From Rhodobacter sp. NTK016B (GTDB lineage Bacteria > Pseudomonadota > Alphaproteobacteria > Rhodobacterales > Rhodobacteraceae): DNA of 64,000 bases. Location of the stretch: NCBI RefSeq assembly GCF_017303295.1, contig NZ_JAFKOK010000017.1, positions 60,534 to 124,533 of the forward strand, given 5' to 3'. The position numbers and the translations under genes are program-made. The notes under the pieces were generated by a model. The model did not search any database and was not told where the DNA came from. It saw nothing but the letters and a program-made list of their open reading frames with translations. Within the stretch, counting starts at the first letter, position 1, and each line of letters begins with the position of its first letter. This document shows, piece after piece, positions 15,104-24,306 of this stretch.

Positions 15104-17776
15104 TTAGCTGGTCTGACTGCCCGGCAGCGCCGTCTGCCCGTCGCCCTGCAGGCGCAGTTTGAATTCCTGCGTCTCGCCGGCTTTCGACTCGCCCAAGAAC
15201 AGCGTCTGGTGCGGGAAGGGGATCTCGATATTGCGGGCATCGAAGATTTCTTTGACTACGCCGTTATAGGCGCGCCCGACCCCCCATTGCATCCCCGGCA
15301 CGCATTTGATCCGCGCGCGCATCACCACGGCGCTGTCGCCGAAGGCGTTGATGCCGAACCATTCCAGATCGCCCATGATCGCATCGCGGTAATCGGGATC
15401 GGTCCGGAGCTTTTCGAACGCGTCGAACATGGCCTTTTTCACATCCTCGGTCTTCTCGCGGTAGGCCACGCCCATATCGCAGACGAAATAGCCGAATTCG
15501 CGCGCGAAGTTGGTCACCATGTCCACCGACGAGAACGGGATCACATGGAAAGCCCCGGTCACGTCGCGCAGGCTGACCGAGCGGATCGTCAGCCGTTCGA
15601 CCACGCCCGTCGTGCCTGCGACGGTGACGACATCGCCCACATTCATCGCGTTCTCGAACTGGATGAAGATGCCGGTGATGATGTCCTGCACCATCTTCTG
15701 GGCACCGAAACCGATGGCCAGACCCAGCACCCCGGCCGAGGCCAGAAGCGGCGCGATGTCGAGACCGATCTCGGACAGCACGAACATCAGCGTGATGACC
15801 ACCAGCGCGATGGTCGCGGCGTTGCGCAGAAGCGTCAGCAACGTGCGCTCGCGCGCGGTGGCAATCGTGCCAAATTCCGGGTTCAGCCGGTAGTCCACCC
15901 ACGAGGTCAGCGCGACCCACAGGATGAACGCCATCAGCAGCACGCCCGCCACCGAGAACAGCACGCTGGTCAGGCGCAGGCCGATCTGGCTGGCCAGCCA
16001 GCTGCGCATGTCGATCACGCTGATCGCGTTGAGGGCAAAGGCGAAGACGACAACAAAGATCGCCAGCCGCAGTACGAACAGCGCTTTGGGCACGAAGGCG
16101 TTGAGCCGGGTTTCCAGAAGCGGCATCCGCGCGGTGACGCTTTCGGGAAGCTGCACGCCGCGCACCATGATCCGTGTCAGCGCGCCCGAGACGATCACGC
16201 CCAGCAGCACCACGATCAGCACCTGCCCCGAATTCACCAGCGCGCGGAAGGCCGCGTTGCCGGGACGGGTCAGGACAATGACCAGCATGAACAGCAGATA
16301 CAGGCTGACCGGCCAGTACCAGTTGCGCGCCAGTACACCCAGCGGCCCGCGCATATGCGGCGTGGTGGGCGCGGCGGCGGGCTGGGTTGCGGTTTCGGCC
16401 TCTTCGGCCTGCATGGCTGCCTGCGCGGACGCTTCCGCCGCAGCCTCGCGCGCGGCGCGTTCCTCGGCTTCGCGCTCGGCCGCTTCGCCGGCGGCCTGTT
16501 CGGCCACAAGGGCCTTTTCCTCGGCCGCTTCCTGCGCGGCGGCTTCGCTCATGGTGAATTCGTTGGGCGCCCCGGCTGTCGAGCCATCCTCGCGCGCCGC
16601 GCTTTCTGCCAGCGCGGCAAGGCGCGTGGCCTCGGCCTGTGCGGCCTCTTCCTCGGCGATCAGACGCGCGGCCTCTTCAGCGGCGCGCTGCGCTTCGAGA
16701 TATTGCGCCTCGGTCTGGCCGCCGCGCTGAAGCCAGTCGGCCACCGGCCGGCGGTTGCGCCAGACCAGCCAGAACGCGAGCCCCATCGCGATCAGCGCGA
16801 TCACCGCCGAGGTGGCGCTGCCCGCCGCGAAAGAGACATTCGCGTTGATGATCGGCACGATCAGAAGCTGGCCGTATCCCACCAGCCCCACCATCAGGTT
16901 GAACCGCGACGCCATGTACTTGGCGGCCTCGTCCGACACCGGCAGCGGGCGCAGGTTCGAAGCGGAGGGCGAAAGCGCCAGACGCACCACCACCTTGGCC
17001 AGTTCGACGATCAGGAAGGCGTTGAGATACAGCGTCTCGCGGATGCCGACGCGCCCGAAACTGCCAAGGAAAACCGTGGCGATCAGGTAGCCCACCGCCC
17101 AGGCCGCCAGCACGAACAGCGCATCGACAAGAACCGAGCCAATGAACAGCAGCGCCGTGCGCAGAAAGCCACTCGCCCCCGCCGCAGCGCCCATCCGCGC
17201 ATACAGCACCTTGCCCAGAAGGCGCAGCGCGATGAACACGGCGACGGTGCCGACGATGATCAGCGCCAGTTCCTGCAACGCGGTCAGCAAGACGCCCGCC
17301 TCGCGCCCGCTCAGCCCGTCGAAGACGGCGGGCGCGCGCATGAGCTGGTTCCACGTGGTTTCCGCCCGGCTTGCGATATCTTCGACCGTCTCCTGGGTGA
17401 TCAGCGCGATGCGGCGGCTGAACGACAGCTGTTCGGGCGGCACCGGGTTGTCGCCGGCAAGCGTCTGAACGACGGCCTCGTCCGCCGGGGTGGCGCTGGT
17501 CTGCGCCGCGCGCAGATCGGCGATCAGCGCGTCACGGCTCTGGGGATTCTCGATCACGTCGAGCAGAAGCTGCAGGCTGGATTGCGGCGTCGTGGCCGAG
17601 GCCGCTGCGGTGGAGCCCGTATCGCCGGAAGCGGCGTCACCCGAAGCCGTATCCGAGCGTTCCGTGCTCTGGGTGCCGGGGATCAGCCCGGTCTGGGCGC
17701 TCAGCGTGGCGGGCGCGGCAAGGCTCAGCGCAAGGAGCACCAAGAGCGCCCGGATCCGGAGAAACGTGATTGTCAT
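15104..17776 (-). CDS. Large MscS-family mechanosensitive channel with Ala/Glu-rich insert
   Basis: An 890-residue membrane protein. A signal peptide (MTITFLRIRALLVLLALSLAAPATLSAQ) leads to a periplasmic N-terminal region, then many transmembrane helices, and the MscS core at about residues 650-860. The pore-lining block (ASAGVLGLAIGFGAQKMVQD) and the beta domain (NVGDVVTVAGTTGVVERL) are clear. Between two membrane groups (about 380-500) sits a charged Ala/Glu-rich coiled-coil-like stretch with many AAEE/AEEA repeats, unusual for the family. MscS channels release osmolytes on hypo-osmotic shock. A longer reading upstream of the ATG at 17776 is possible, but only this start gives a signal peptide. 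Confidence 0.86.
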   Translation of the reverse strand: MTITFLRIRALLVLLALSLAAPATLSAQTGLIPGTQSTERSDTASGDAASGDTGSTAAASATTPQSSLQLLLDVIENPQSRDALIADLRAAQTSATPADEAVVQTLAGDNPVPPEQLSFSRRIALITQETVEDIASRAETTWNQLMRAPAVFDGLSGREAGVLLTALQELALIIVGTVAVFIALRLLGKVLYARMGAAAGASGFLRTALLFIGSVLVDALFVLAAWAVGYLIATVFLGSFGRVGIRETLYLNAFLIVELAKVVVRLALSPSASNLRPLPVSDEAAKYMASRFNLMVGLVGYGQLLIVPIINANVSFAAGSATSAVIALIAMGLAFWLVWRNRRPVADWLQRGGQTEAQYLEAQRAAEEAARLIAEEEAAQAEATRLAALAESAAREDGSTAGAPNEFTMSEAAAQEAAEEKALVAEQAAGEAAEREAEERAAREAAAEASAQAAMQAEEAETATQPAAAPTTPHMRGPLGVLARNWYWPVSLYLLFMLVIVLTRPGNAAFRALVNSGQVLIVVLLGVIVSGALTRIMVRGVQLPESVTARMPLLETRLNAFVPKALFVLRLAIFVVVFAFALNAISVIDMRSWLASQIGLRLTSVLFSVAGVLLMAFILWVALTSWVDYRLNPEFGTIATARERTLLTLLRNAATIALVVITLMFVLSEIGLDIAPLLASAGVLGLAIGFGAQKMVQDIITGIFIQFENAMNVGDVVTVAGTTGVVERLTIRSVSLRDVTGAFHVIPFSSVDMVTNFAREFGYFVCDMGVAYREKTEDVKKAMFDAFEKLRTDPDYRDAIMGDLEWFGINAFGDSAVVMRARIKCVPGMQWGVGRAYNGVVKEIFDARNIEIPFPHQTLFLGESKAGETQEFKLRLQGDGQTALPGSQTS

Positions 17777-17917
17777 GGTCGTCGGTCTGCCCGTGTGGTT
17801 CCGTTTTCGGCGGCTTTCGTCACCGCCGCTGCGTTGCGACATAGCCCGATTGCATCCGATCGCCAAAAAAGACGCAAGCGAGATACATCAAATCTATGAG
17901 GGGTCAGAGGCGCCGCG

Positions 17918-18631
17918 TCAGGCCGATGCCAGTTCCCGCACGATGGCGCCCGCCGCCGCGACCGGATCTTCGGCGGCCCAGACCGGGCGCCCGACGACGA
18001 TATGATCGGCGCCCGCACGCACCGCATCGGCGGGCGTGGCGATGCGCTTCTGGTCGTCGGCTGCCGACCCTTCGGGCCGCACACCCGGCGTCACGATCAG
18101 CCGCCCCTCGGCATTGGGAAGCGCGCGGATCATCGCCGCTTCATGCGGCGAGGCGATGACACCGTCGGCGCCCGCTTCGAACGCCCGCGACGCGCGCTCG
18201 GTCACGATCTCGGCCATGTCGCCCGGCACGATCATAGACGCGTCAAGATCGGCGCGGTCCATCGCCGTCAGGATCGTCACGCCGAGGATCTTCAGCTTGC
18301 TGCCCGCCGCGCCCTGCTTGGCCGCGCGCACCACATGCGGATCGCCATGCACGGTCAGAAAATCGAAATCGAACTGCGCGATGCCGCGCACCGCCGCCTC
18401 GACCGTGGCGGGGATGTCGAAGAATTTCATGTCCAGAAAGATGCGCTTGCCGTGTTCCTGCTTAAGCTCATTGGCCAGCGCCAGCCCGCCGCCCGTCAGC
18501 ATCCCCAGCCCGATCTTGTAGAAGCTGACCGCGTCGCCGATCCGGCCCGTCAGTTCGAGCCCGGCCATAACGTTGGGAACATCGAGCGCGACGATCAGGC
18601 GGTCATCGGCGGGCATGGCGGCGTCGGTCAT
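17918..18631 (-). CDS. pyrF: Orotidine-5'-phosphate decarboxylase
   Basis: A 237-residue TIM-barrel enzyme that converts OMP to UMP, the last step of de novo pyrimidine synthesis. The opening LIVALDVPN supplies the first catalytic Asp. FLDMKFFDIPATVEAAV is the D-x-K-x-x-D active-site block, VHGDPHVVRAA follows, VTPGVRPEG binds phosphate, and the end carries GADHIVVGRPVW. The length is normal. The ATG at 18631 has GGAG upstream. It stands alone, with the MscS gene downstream on the same strand. Confidence 0.96.
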   Translation of the reverse strand: MTDAAMPADDRLIVALDVPNVMAGLELTGRIGDAVSFYKIGLGMLTGGGLALANELKQEHGKRIFLDMKFFDIPATVEAAVRGIAQFDFDFLTVHGDPHVVRAAKQGAAGSKLKILGVTILTAMDRADLDASMIVPGDMAEIVTERASRAFEAGADGVIASPHEAAMIRALPNAEGRLIVTPGVRPEGSAADDQKRIATPADAVRAGADHIVVGRPVWAAEDPVAAAGAIVRELASA

Positions 18632-18733
18632 GGGGGGCTCCGGGTCAGGCTTGATGGGACGCGCCGCTGATACGCCGAACCGGGCGTTGCGGCAAGCTTG
18701 CGCTCGCGCGCGCGGCACGGCAGCATCCGGCCG

Positions 18734-19885
18734 ATGGAGCACAACCGCGTCGACGCCACCCGCCCCGATTCCCCGCCGCTATCCGGCCCCGGACCGCTGC
18801 CAGTGGGCGTGCGCACGATCACCCTGACCGACCCCGAACGGCTGGACCTCGATGCGCTGGACGGGCTGCCCGCTGGCGCCCCCCTGCCCCACACCGCGCG
18901 CAGGCTGTGTGTCGAGCTGTGGTATCCCGCGAGCCTCGGCACCGAACCGGGCGGGCACTACGAGACGCTGTTACGCGACGGCGAGACGCGGGCAGTGCTG
19001 CACGGGCGAGCCGCGCGCGACGCGGTACCGGCGACAGGGCGCTGGCCGCTGGTTCTGCTGTCGCACGGCTATCCCGGCAACCGCTACCTGATGGCGCATC
19101 TGGCCGAGGCGCTGGCCTCGCGCGGGTATCTGGTCGCCGCCGCCGACCACCCGGCCAGCACCTATGACGACCAGAAGCCCTTCGGCCACACGCTGTATCA
19201 CCGCCCGATGGATCAGCGTTTCCTGCTGGAGGCACTGGCGCAGCACGACCTGGCCGATCCCGACCGCGCGGCGATCGTGGGCTTCTCGATGGGCGGCTAC
19301 GGTGCGCTGGTGACGGGCGGCGCGGGGCTGGTCCCGGCAATGGCGCAGCACGAGCTTGCACCGCCGCGCGGCGTTTTGCGCGCGCATGTCGAGGGCCAGC
19401 TGCCCCCCGCCCCGGCCAATCTGCGCGCGCTGATCGCCATCGGGCCATGGGGTAATGGCCACGGCCTGTGGTCCACCCGCGCGCTGAGCCGGCTGACCCT
19501 GCCGCTACTGGTGATGGCAGGCAGCGTCGATGAAATCTCGGGATATGAAGCGATGCGCGCCATCGCCGAGCTGTCGGGCGGCACGCTGCTGACCTTCGTC
19601 AATGCCGGTCACAACGCCGCCGCGCCCATCCCCGCCCCGGCCGAGAGCTATGCACAGAGCAACCGTCTGGGCTGGGCGCCGTTCCGTCACTACGCGGATC
19701 CGGTCTGGGACACGGTGCGGATGAACGCGCTGGCGCAGCATTTCGCCGCGGCGTTCCTCGACCGGCACCTGAAGGACGACACGACACGCGACGCGGATCT
19801 CGACCCCGCCACCGCGCTGAGCGAAGCGCAGGGTTTCGAGCCCGCGCTGTCCAAGGGGCTGAAACTGGAACGCTGGCAGGGCTGA
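18734..19885 (+). CDS. Alpha/beta hydrolase (dienelactone-hydrolase / PAF-acetylhydrolase-like)
   Basis: A 383-residue serine hydrolase. VLLSHGYPGNRYLMAHLAEAL near residue 115 forms the oxyanion hole, and AIVGFSMGGYGALV near residue 181 carries the GxSxG nucleophile. VMAGSVDEISGYEAM (about 263) and VNAGHNAAAP (about 285) supply the candidate acid and histidine. The opening VELWYPAS segment resembles the predicted dienelactone hydrolase group. There is no signal peptide with the ATG at 18734. It is divergent from pyrF and not in an evident operon. The substrate is unknown. Confidence 0.78.
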   Translation: MEHNRVDATRPDSPPLSGPGPLPVGVRTITLTDPERLDLDALDGLPAGAPLPHTARRLCVELWYPASLGTEPGGHYETLLRDGETRAVLHGRAARDAVPATGRWPLVLLSHGYPGNRYLMAHLAEALASRGYLVAAADHPASTYDDQKPFGHTLYHRPMDQRFLLEALAQHDLADPDRAAIVGFSMGGYGALVTGGAGLVPAMAQHELAPPRGVLRAHVEGQLPPAPANLRALIAIGPWGNGHGLWSTRALSRLTLPLLVMAGSVDEISGYEAMRAIAELSGGTLLTFVNAGHNAAAPIPAPAESYAQSNRLGWAPFRHYADPVWDTVRMNALAQHFAAAFLDRHLKDDTTRDADLDPATALSEAQGFEPALSKGLKLERWQG

Positions 19886-19901
19886 ACCCCGCCTTGGCGG
19901 T

Positions 19902-20357
19902 TCAGGCGATGGATTCCATCCGTTCCTTGTCCATCGCGCCGGGCACGATAGTGATCGGCACCGGCAGCGAACCGGAATTGCGCGACAGCTGCGACACAAG
20001 CGGCCCCGGCCCCGACCGGTCCGACCCGGCGCCCAGCACCAGCACGCCGATTTCCGGGTCCTCGCCAATCAGGCCAAGGATCTCATCGACCGCCTGCCCT
20101 TCGCGGATCACCAGTTCGGGCTGAATCGCGTGCTTGTCGCGCATCCACTTCGCGAAGACCTCGAAATGGGCCTCGATCCGCTCGCGCGCTTCCTCGCGCA
20201 TCAGGTCGGCGACACCGATCCAGTGCTGGAACTCTTCGGGCGGGATGATCGACAGGATCGTCACTCCGCCATCGGTATGCGCGGCCCTCAGAGCCGCGAA
20301 GCGGATCGCGTTGAGGCATTCTCGGCTGTCGTCGAGCACGACGAGAAACTTGCGCAT
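19902..20357 (-). CDS. Universal stress protein (UspA family)
   Basis: A 151-residue UspA-domain protein. It opens with KFLVVLDDSRECLNAIRFAA and ends with the nucleotide-binding-type loop VLVLGAGSDRSGPGPLVSQLSRNSGSLP followed by ITIVP, close to the ATP-binding G-x2-G-x9-G-S pattern. Members modulate stress responses and sometimes bind membrane transporters. It is downstream of, and on the same strand as, the K+ channel gene 58 bases away, so a functional link is possible. Confidence 0.85.
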   Translation of the reverse strand: MRKFLVVLDDSRECLNAIRFAALRAAHTDGGVTILSIIPPEEFQHWIGVADLMREEARERIEAHFEVFAKWMRDKHAIQPELVIREGQAVDEILGLIGEDPEIGVLVLGAGSDRSGPGPLVSQLSRNSGSLPVPITIVPGAMDKERMESIA

Positions 20358-20415
20358 AAAGGTCTCCGGTTGGTCCGCCGCATCATACCGCTGACCTTGC
20401 CTGTGTCCAGCGGCC

Positions 20416-21198
20416 TTACTCGCCGAAGCCCTCGGTCGGGATTTTCAGCGTCTCGCCGCAATGCTTGCAATGCACCGCATCCGCGTCGTGACGATTCAGC
20501 CCGCATTCGGGGCATTCGAACTTGACCTTGGTGGGCTGGAACAGCGCGCGGGCGAAGTTCACGAACAGCGCCACGCCGATCACCATCACCCCCACCGAGA
20601 AGATCTTGCCGCCCGGGCTATCCAGCACGATGTCGCCATAGCCCGTCGTCGTCAGCGTCGCCACGGTGTAATACAGCGCGTCGATATAGGCGCCGACCCC
20701 GGCATGGGCCTCGAAGAACAGCGCGAAGGCCAGCGAGGTGGTGACGAACAGGAAGACCAGCAGATTCATGCCCGCAAGGATCTGGTCCTCGTAATGGCGA
20801 AACAGTTTGACGTCGCGCCGCAGGTCGGTGAGCAGGTGATAGGAATGCAAGAGCCTGAGGCCGCGCAGGATCCGCAGAAAGGCGATATCCTCGGTCACGA
20901 AGGGCGCGACCAGCAGCGAGGCCAGCACCACCATGTCGGCAATCGTATAGACCCGCCGCAGCATTGCCATGCGGTTGCGCGCGATCCACAGCCGCGCGGC
21001 GAAATCGGCGGCGATCAGCAGCGTCAGCGCCGCGTTGACCGCCATCAGTAACCCCGAATAGGGCAGTGCCGCCGAGAGGATGAAATAGACGATGGTCGCG
21101 GCGTCGAACAGGATCAGCGCGTAGCGGAACCGCTTCGCGCGTTTCGAGTGCCCCTCATAGAGCAGGCGGACGGCGCGCTTGAACCGTCCCTCGCTCAA
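20416..21198 (-). CDS. Voltage-gated-type K+ channel with C-terminal zinc ribbon
   Basis: A 260-residue six-helix ion channel. S1-S3 lie at about residues 25-105. S4 has spaced arginines (FLRILRGLRLL, about 110), and the P-loop filter is ATLTTTGYGDIVL (about 200), so it is K+ selective. After S6 there is no RCK domain. Instead a short cytosolic tail holds CPECGLNRHDADAVHCKHCGETL, a CxxC-CxxC zinc-ribbon-like module. I chose the TTG at 21198, which overlaps the stop of the aminotransferase gene (TTGA). A TTG eight codons earlier is also open. Overlap with the upstream gene and the nearby UspA gene suggest one transcript. Confidence 0.83.
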   Translation of the reverse strand: MSEGRFKRAVRLLYEGHSKRAKRFRYALILFDAATIVYFILSAALPYSGLLMAVNAALTLLIAADFAARLWIARNRMAMLRRVYTIADMVVLASLLVAPFVTEDIAFLRILRGLRLLHSYHLLTDLRRDVKLFRHYEDQILAGMNLLVFLFVTTSLAFALFFEAHAGVGAYIDALYYTVATLTTTGYGDIVLDSPGGKIFSVGVMVIGVALFVNFARALFQPTKVKFECPECGLNRHDADAVHCKHCGETLKIPTEGFGE

Positions 21199-22052
21199 CG
21201 CTGCGAGGCCGCCCAGTCCCAATACAATTCCCGCGTGCGCTTGGAGATCGGGCCGGTCTGGTAATTCACGTCGTCAAAGGCGCGTACCGGCGTGACCTTC
21301 GACATGTTGCCCGACAGGAAGACCTCGTCCGCGCCCCGGAAATCGTCGAGCGTCAGCACCGTTTCATGCACCTTGATCCCGTCCTGACGCAAATTGTCGA
21401 TATGACGGGCCCGGGTGATGCCCGACAGGAAAGTGCCGTTGGCAATGGGCGTGAATACCTCGCCATCCTTGACCATGAAGGCGTTGGCGGTGGCGCTTTC
21501 GGCCACGTTGCCCTGACTGTCGCAGACCAGCGCGTTCTCAAAGCCCTTCGACACCGCCTCGGCCAGCATCCGCGCGTTGTTGGGATACAGGCAGCCCGCC
21601 TTCGCGTCGGTCACCGCGCAATCCAGCGTCGGACGGCGGAAGCGCGTGGTGGTGAGCGAGGTCGTGGCGGTGTCGGGCGCCATCGGGATCTCTTCAAGGC
21701 ACAAAGCGAAACCGGTCTCGCCGTAAGACGCCAGAACGCCGCTATGGCCCCCGTCGATCGCCCAGTACATCGGCCGGATATAGACCGCGTTGCCGAACCC
21801 TTCGAGCCCCTCGCGGGTGATCTCAAGCAACTCGTCAACGGTTTTCGAGGGTTTGATCATAAGCGCGTGGGCCGAGCGATTCACCCGCGCAAGGTGACGA
21901 TCCAGATCGGGCGTCATGCCGTCGAAAAAGCGCGCGCCGTCGAACACCGTGGTTCCCAGCCACGAGCCGTGATCGGCGGCTTTCATGACCGGCACGTCGC
22001 CCTCGTGCCAACGCCCTTCGAAATAGGTACGGATGCGGGAACCGACGGCCAT
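21195..22052 (-). CDS. Branched-chain-type (class IV) aminotransferase
   Basis: A 285-residue fold-type IV PLP aminotransferase. VFDGARFFDGMTPDLDRHLARV is the family start. AKAGCLYPNNARML near residue 157 includes the expected Schiff-base lysine, and NVAESATANAFMV and GTFLSGITRARHIDN near 190-225 are phosphate-binding blocks. Annotated relatives are called branched-chain aminotransferases. D-amino-acid transaminase or aminodeoxychorismate lyase activity is less likely given the length and blocks, but cannot be ruled out. The ATG at 22052 has AAAGGAG upstream. Confidence 0.83.
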   Translation of the reverse strand: MAVGSRIRTYFEGRWHEGDVPVMKAADHGSWLGTTVFDGARFFDGMTPDLDRHLARVNRSAHALMIKPSKTVDELLEITREGLEGFGNAVYIRPMYWAIDGGHSGVLASYGETGFALCLEEIPMAPDTATTSLTTTRFRRPTLDCAVTDAKAGCLYPNNARMLAEAVSKGFENALVCDSQGNVAESATANAFMVKDGEVFTPIANGTFLSGITRARHIDNLRQDGIKVHETVLTLDDFRGADEVFLSGNMSKVTPVRAFDDVNYQTGPISKRTRELYWDWAASQR

Positions 22053-22180
22053 GGAACACTCCTTTGTCTTTCTGCGCGAGTTAAACACCCTGCGCGCGGC
22101 AAGGTCCAGAGGCGCGCCGCGTCACAAAGCCCGCGCGCCACAGGCCGTCTCGCCCGCGGCCCCTCTTGCAAGAGCCCGAC

Positions 22181-22215
22181 CCTTCATTCTGCCCTAAATA
22201 CTCGTCTTCGGGGGC
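22181..22215 (-). repeat. Gene-end repeat, copy 1 (partial)
   Basis: Read on the minus strand it is CCCCCGAAGACGAGTATTT followed by a G-rich AGAATGAAGG, matching the other copies (C-run, GAG/GATATTT, then AAAGNTGAA). It lies just after the truB stop. A 16-base sequence just beyond it (22141-22156) is repeated exactly inside truB at 22321-22336. Confidence 0.5.
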
Positions 22216-22238
22216 GACCCTGCCACCCGCGCCAGACG

Positions 22239-23144
22239 TCAGAGGTTGAACACCCGGCTCGGATGCAGTTCGCCGCCCATATAGGTGCCCACGGCGACCG
22301 GCTTGCCCTCGAAACTGGCCCAGGCCGTCTCGCCCGGGGCCGCGCGCGACGACAGAACGCGCCCCGGATTGCCGTTTCTCAGCCGCACCGCCCCATCGGG
22401 GGCCAGCGGCAATTCGGGCAGATCGGCAAGCCCGGTCTCGACCGGCAGCAGATAGGCGTCGAGCTCGGGCGTGCGCGCCAGTTCCTCGACCTGCGCCAGC
22501 CCCAGCCCGGCCTCGGCGCGAAACGGCCCCGACCATTCTCGCCGCAGCCACACCACATGGCCCAGACACCCCAGAGCGGCGCCCAGATCGCGCGCGATCG
22601 AGCGTACATAGCCGCCCTTGCCGCAAACCATCTCGAATTCGGCGCAGTCGGCATCGGGGCGGCTGAGCAGACGCAGCGTCTCGACGAAGAGAGGCCGCGC
22701 GGCAAGATCCATCGCCTCGCCGGCGCGGGCGATGTCATAGGCGCGCTCGCCCTCGACCTTAACGGCGGAATATTGCGGCGGAACCTGTTCGATATCGCCG
22801 CGAAAGGCGTCGAGCGCCGCTTCGATCTGCGCGTCATCGGGCCGCGCGTCGCGGGTGGCGATCACCGTCCCCTCGGCATCGTCGGTATCGGTGGCCTGCC
22901 CGAAACGCACCATGAAACGGTAGCTTTTCATCGCGTCGGTGACGAAGGGCACGGTCTTGGTGGCCTCGCCCAGCGCGACGGCCAGAACGCCGGTCGCCGC
23001 CGGGTCCAGCGTCCCCGCATGGCCCGCCTTCTGCGCATCGAATGCCCAGCGCACCTTACCCACGACCGAGGTCGAGGTCACCCCGGCAGGCTTGTCGATC
23101 ACCACCCAGCCCGAGATCGGGCGGCCCTTGCTCTTGCGTGCCAT
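22239..23144 (-). CDS. truB: tRNA pseudouridine(55) synthase
   Basis: A 301-residue enzyme that makes the universal pseudouridine-55 in the T loop of t[23 protein letters not shown] opens the catalytic domain. [15 protein letters not shown] carries the catalytic Asp, [18 protein letters not shown] follows, [16 protein letters not shown] is motif III, and [13 protein letters not shown] the later RNA-contact block. The C-terminal region (about 240-301) resembles a short PUA-like end. It is not next to rbfA or rpsO here. The upstream gap contains short imperfect repeats. Confidence 0.96.
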   Translation of the reverse strand: MARKSKGRPISGWVVIDKPAGVTSTSVVGKVRWAFDAQKAGHAGTLDPAATGVLAVALGEATKTVPFVTDAMKSYRFMVRFGQATDTDDAEGTVIATRDARPDDAQIEAALDAFRGDIEQVPPQYSAVKVEGERAYDIARAGEAMDLAARPLFVETLRLLSRPDADCAEFEMVCGKGGYVRSIARDLGAALGCLGHVVWLRREWSGPFRAEAGLGLAQVEELARTPELDAYLLPVETGLADLPELPLAPDGAVRLRNGNPGRVLSSRAAPGETAWASFEGKPVAVGTYMGGELHPSRVFNL

Positions 23145-23170
23145 ATGCGTCCCCTTGCGGTCAGAGGCGG

Positions 23171-23232
23171 CGGATAAAGGTTTGGCGCAAAGGGTGCAAG
23201 GCGGCGGGTGAAAGGCAACGGGTTAAAGGCCG
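23171..23232. repeat. Short imperfect tandem repeats between Sel1 gene and truB
   Basis: CGGATAAAGG, then CGGGTGAAAGGCAA and CGGGTTAAAGGCCG; the last two are adjacent 14-base units. They occupy most of the 118-bp gap. Function unknown. Confidence 0.4.
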
Positions 23233-23262
23233 GTCCACTTGGATACCCCGGAGGCGGATCGC

Positions 23263-24306
23263 TCAGCGCAGGCTGTCGGCCTTGTCGCAGCCTTCGGGGT
23301 CGCCCAGCCAGCAAGCATGTTCCAGAACCGAGCGCGCGCGGGGCAGGTCCACGGGTACGCCGCGTCCGTCCGACAGGATGTCGCCCAGCGTGACGCAGGC
23401 ATAGGGGTCGTTGCCATCGCAGCCCATGGCGAAGAGCCGCGTGGCCTCGACCATGTCGGGCTGAACGCCCAGTCCTGAACGATAGATCTCGCCCAGATAA
23501 CTGCAGCCCTGCGGCTCGCCCCCCTCGCAGGCTTCGCGATAGAGCGCCTGCGCGCGCGCCGGGTCATGGGCCACGCCCTCGCCCAGTTCCAGCCGGAAGC
23601 CGAACTGGCTGCAAGACAGCAGGTCGCCCGCGGCGCAGCCGGTCTCGAACAGGGCCGCGACCCGCGTAGACAGCGTGTCCATATCGCCGATCCCGCGCAG
23701 GTCGGTCTGAAAGGCAAGCTGCGTGCAGGCCGCCCCCCAGCCCGCACCGCAAAGCCGCTCGAGCATCCCAAAGCCGGTTTCCAGATCGGTCGCGCCGCCG
23801 CGCCCCTCGATCATCATCACACCCAGCCGCGTACAGCCGGGGCGCGACTGGGGATCCGGGGCAAGGTCGCAGGCCTCCTGGTACAAGCTGCGCGCTTGAC
23901 GGTCGGCGGTGCGCAAACCGGCGCGCCCGGTCTCGTAGAGCTTGCCGATTTCGCCCGAAACCAGCGCCGGAAGCGCGTCATGGGCACCGTTGAGCAGATC
24001 GAGCGCCGTGCGGTCGTCGCGTGCTCGCGCCACCCGCGCCCGCGCCAGAAGAACCGACAGGAAAGGATCGCCCGGCGCGGCCCGCAGCGCGTCCTCGCAG
24101 GCCGTAACAGCTGCTTCGGGATAGCGGATCGCATAGGTGCCGGGCGCGTCGGGAAGCCGGGGAAGGCCGCGAAACCCCGCCAGCCGGTCACAATCCGAGA
24201 CCGGCGGCGGGCCATCGACCAGCGCCAGCGCCGCGCCGGGGGCGAGGGTCACGGCGCAAAGGCCAGCCAGCAGCAGGGCAACGCCTAAAAATCGCGTCTC
24301 GCTCAT
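23263..24306 (-). CDS. Secreted Sel1-like repeat protein, cysteine-rich
   Basis: A 347-residue protein with a signal peptide (MSETRFLGVALLLAGLCAVTLAPGAALA) and about five Sel1-like (SLR) helical repeats from residue 130 onward, for example YREACEGGEPQGCSYLGEIY and FAMGCDGNDPYACVTLGDIL. Most repeats carry a pair of cysteines about 10-12 residues apart (CSQ, CEGGEPQGC, CDGNDPYAC, CWLGDPEGC), the pattern of Hcp-type periplasmic SLR proteins, where they form disulphides. These are protein-binding scaffolds. The partner is unknown. An in-frame reading upstream of 24306 exists but adds no conserved sequence. Confidence 0.82.
   Translation of the reverse strand: MSETRFLGVALLLAGLCAVTLAPGAALALVDGPPPVSDCDRLAGFRGLPRLPDAPGTYAIRYPEAAVTACEDALRAAPGDPFLSVLLARARVARARDDRTALDLLNGAHDALPALVSGEIGKLYETGRAGLRTADRQARSLYQEACDLAPDPQSRPGCTRLGVMMIEGRGGATDLETGFGMLERLCGAGWGAACTQLAFQTDLRGIGDMDTLSTRVAALFETGCAAGDLLSCSQFGFRLELGEGVAHDPARAQALYREACEGGEPQGCSYLGEIYRSGLGVQPDMVEATRLFAMGCDGNDPYACVTLGDILSDGRGVPVDLPRARSVLEHACWLGDPEGCDKADSLR

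Noticed and set aside
15209..17899. 896-residue plus-strand frame opposite the MscS channel
   Set aside because: The opposite strand has signal peptide, membrane helices and the MscS core; the plus frame is a repetitive Arg/Gln/His shadow.
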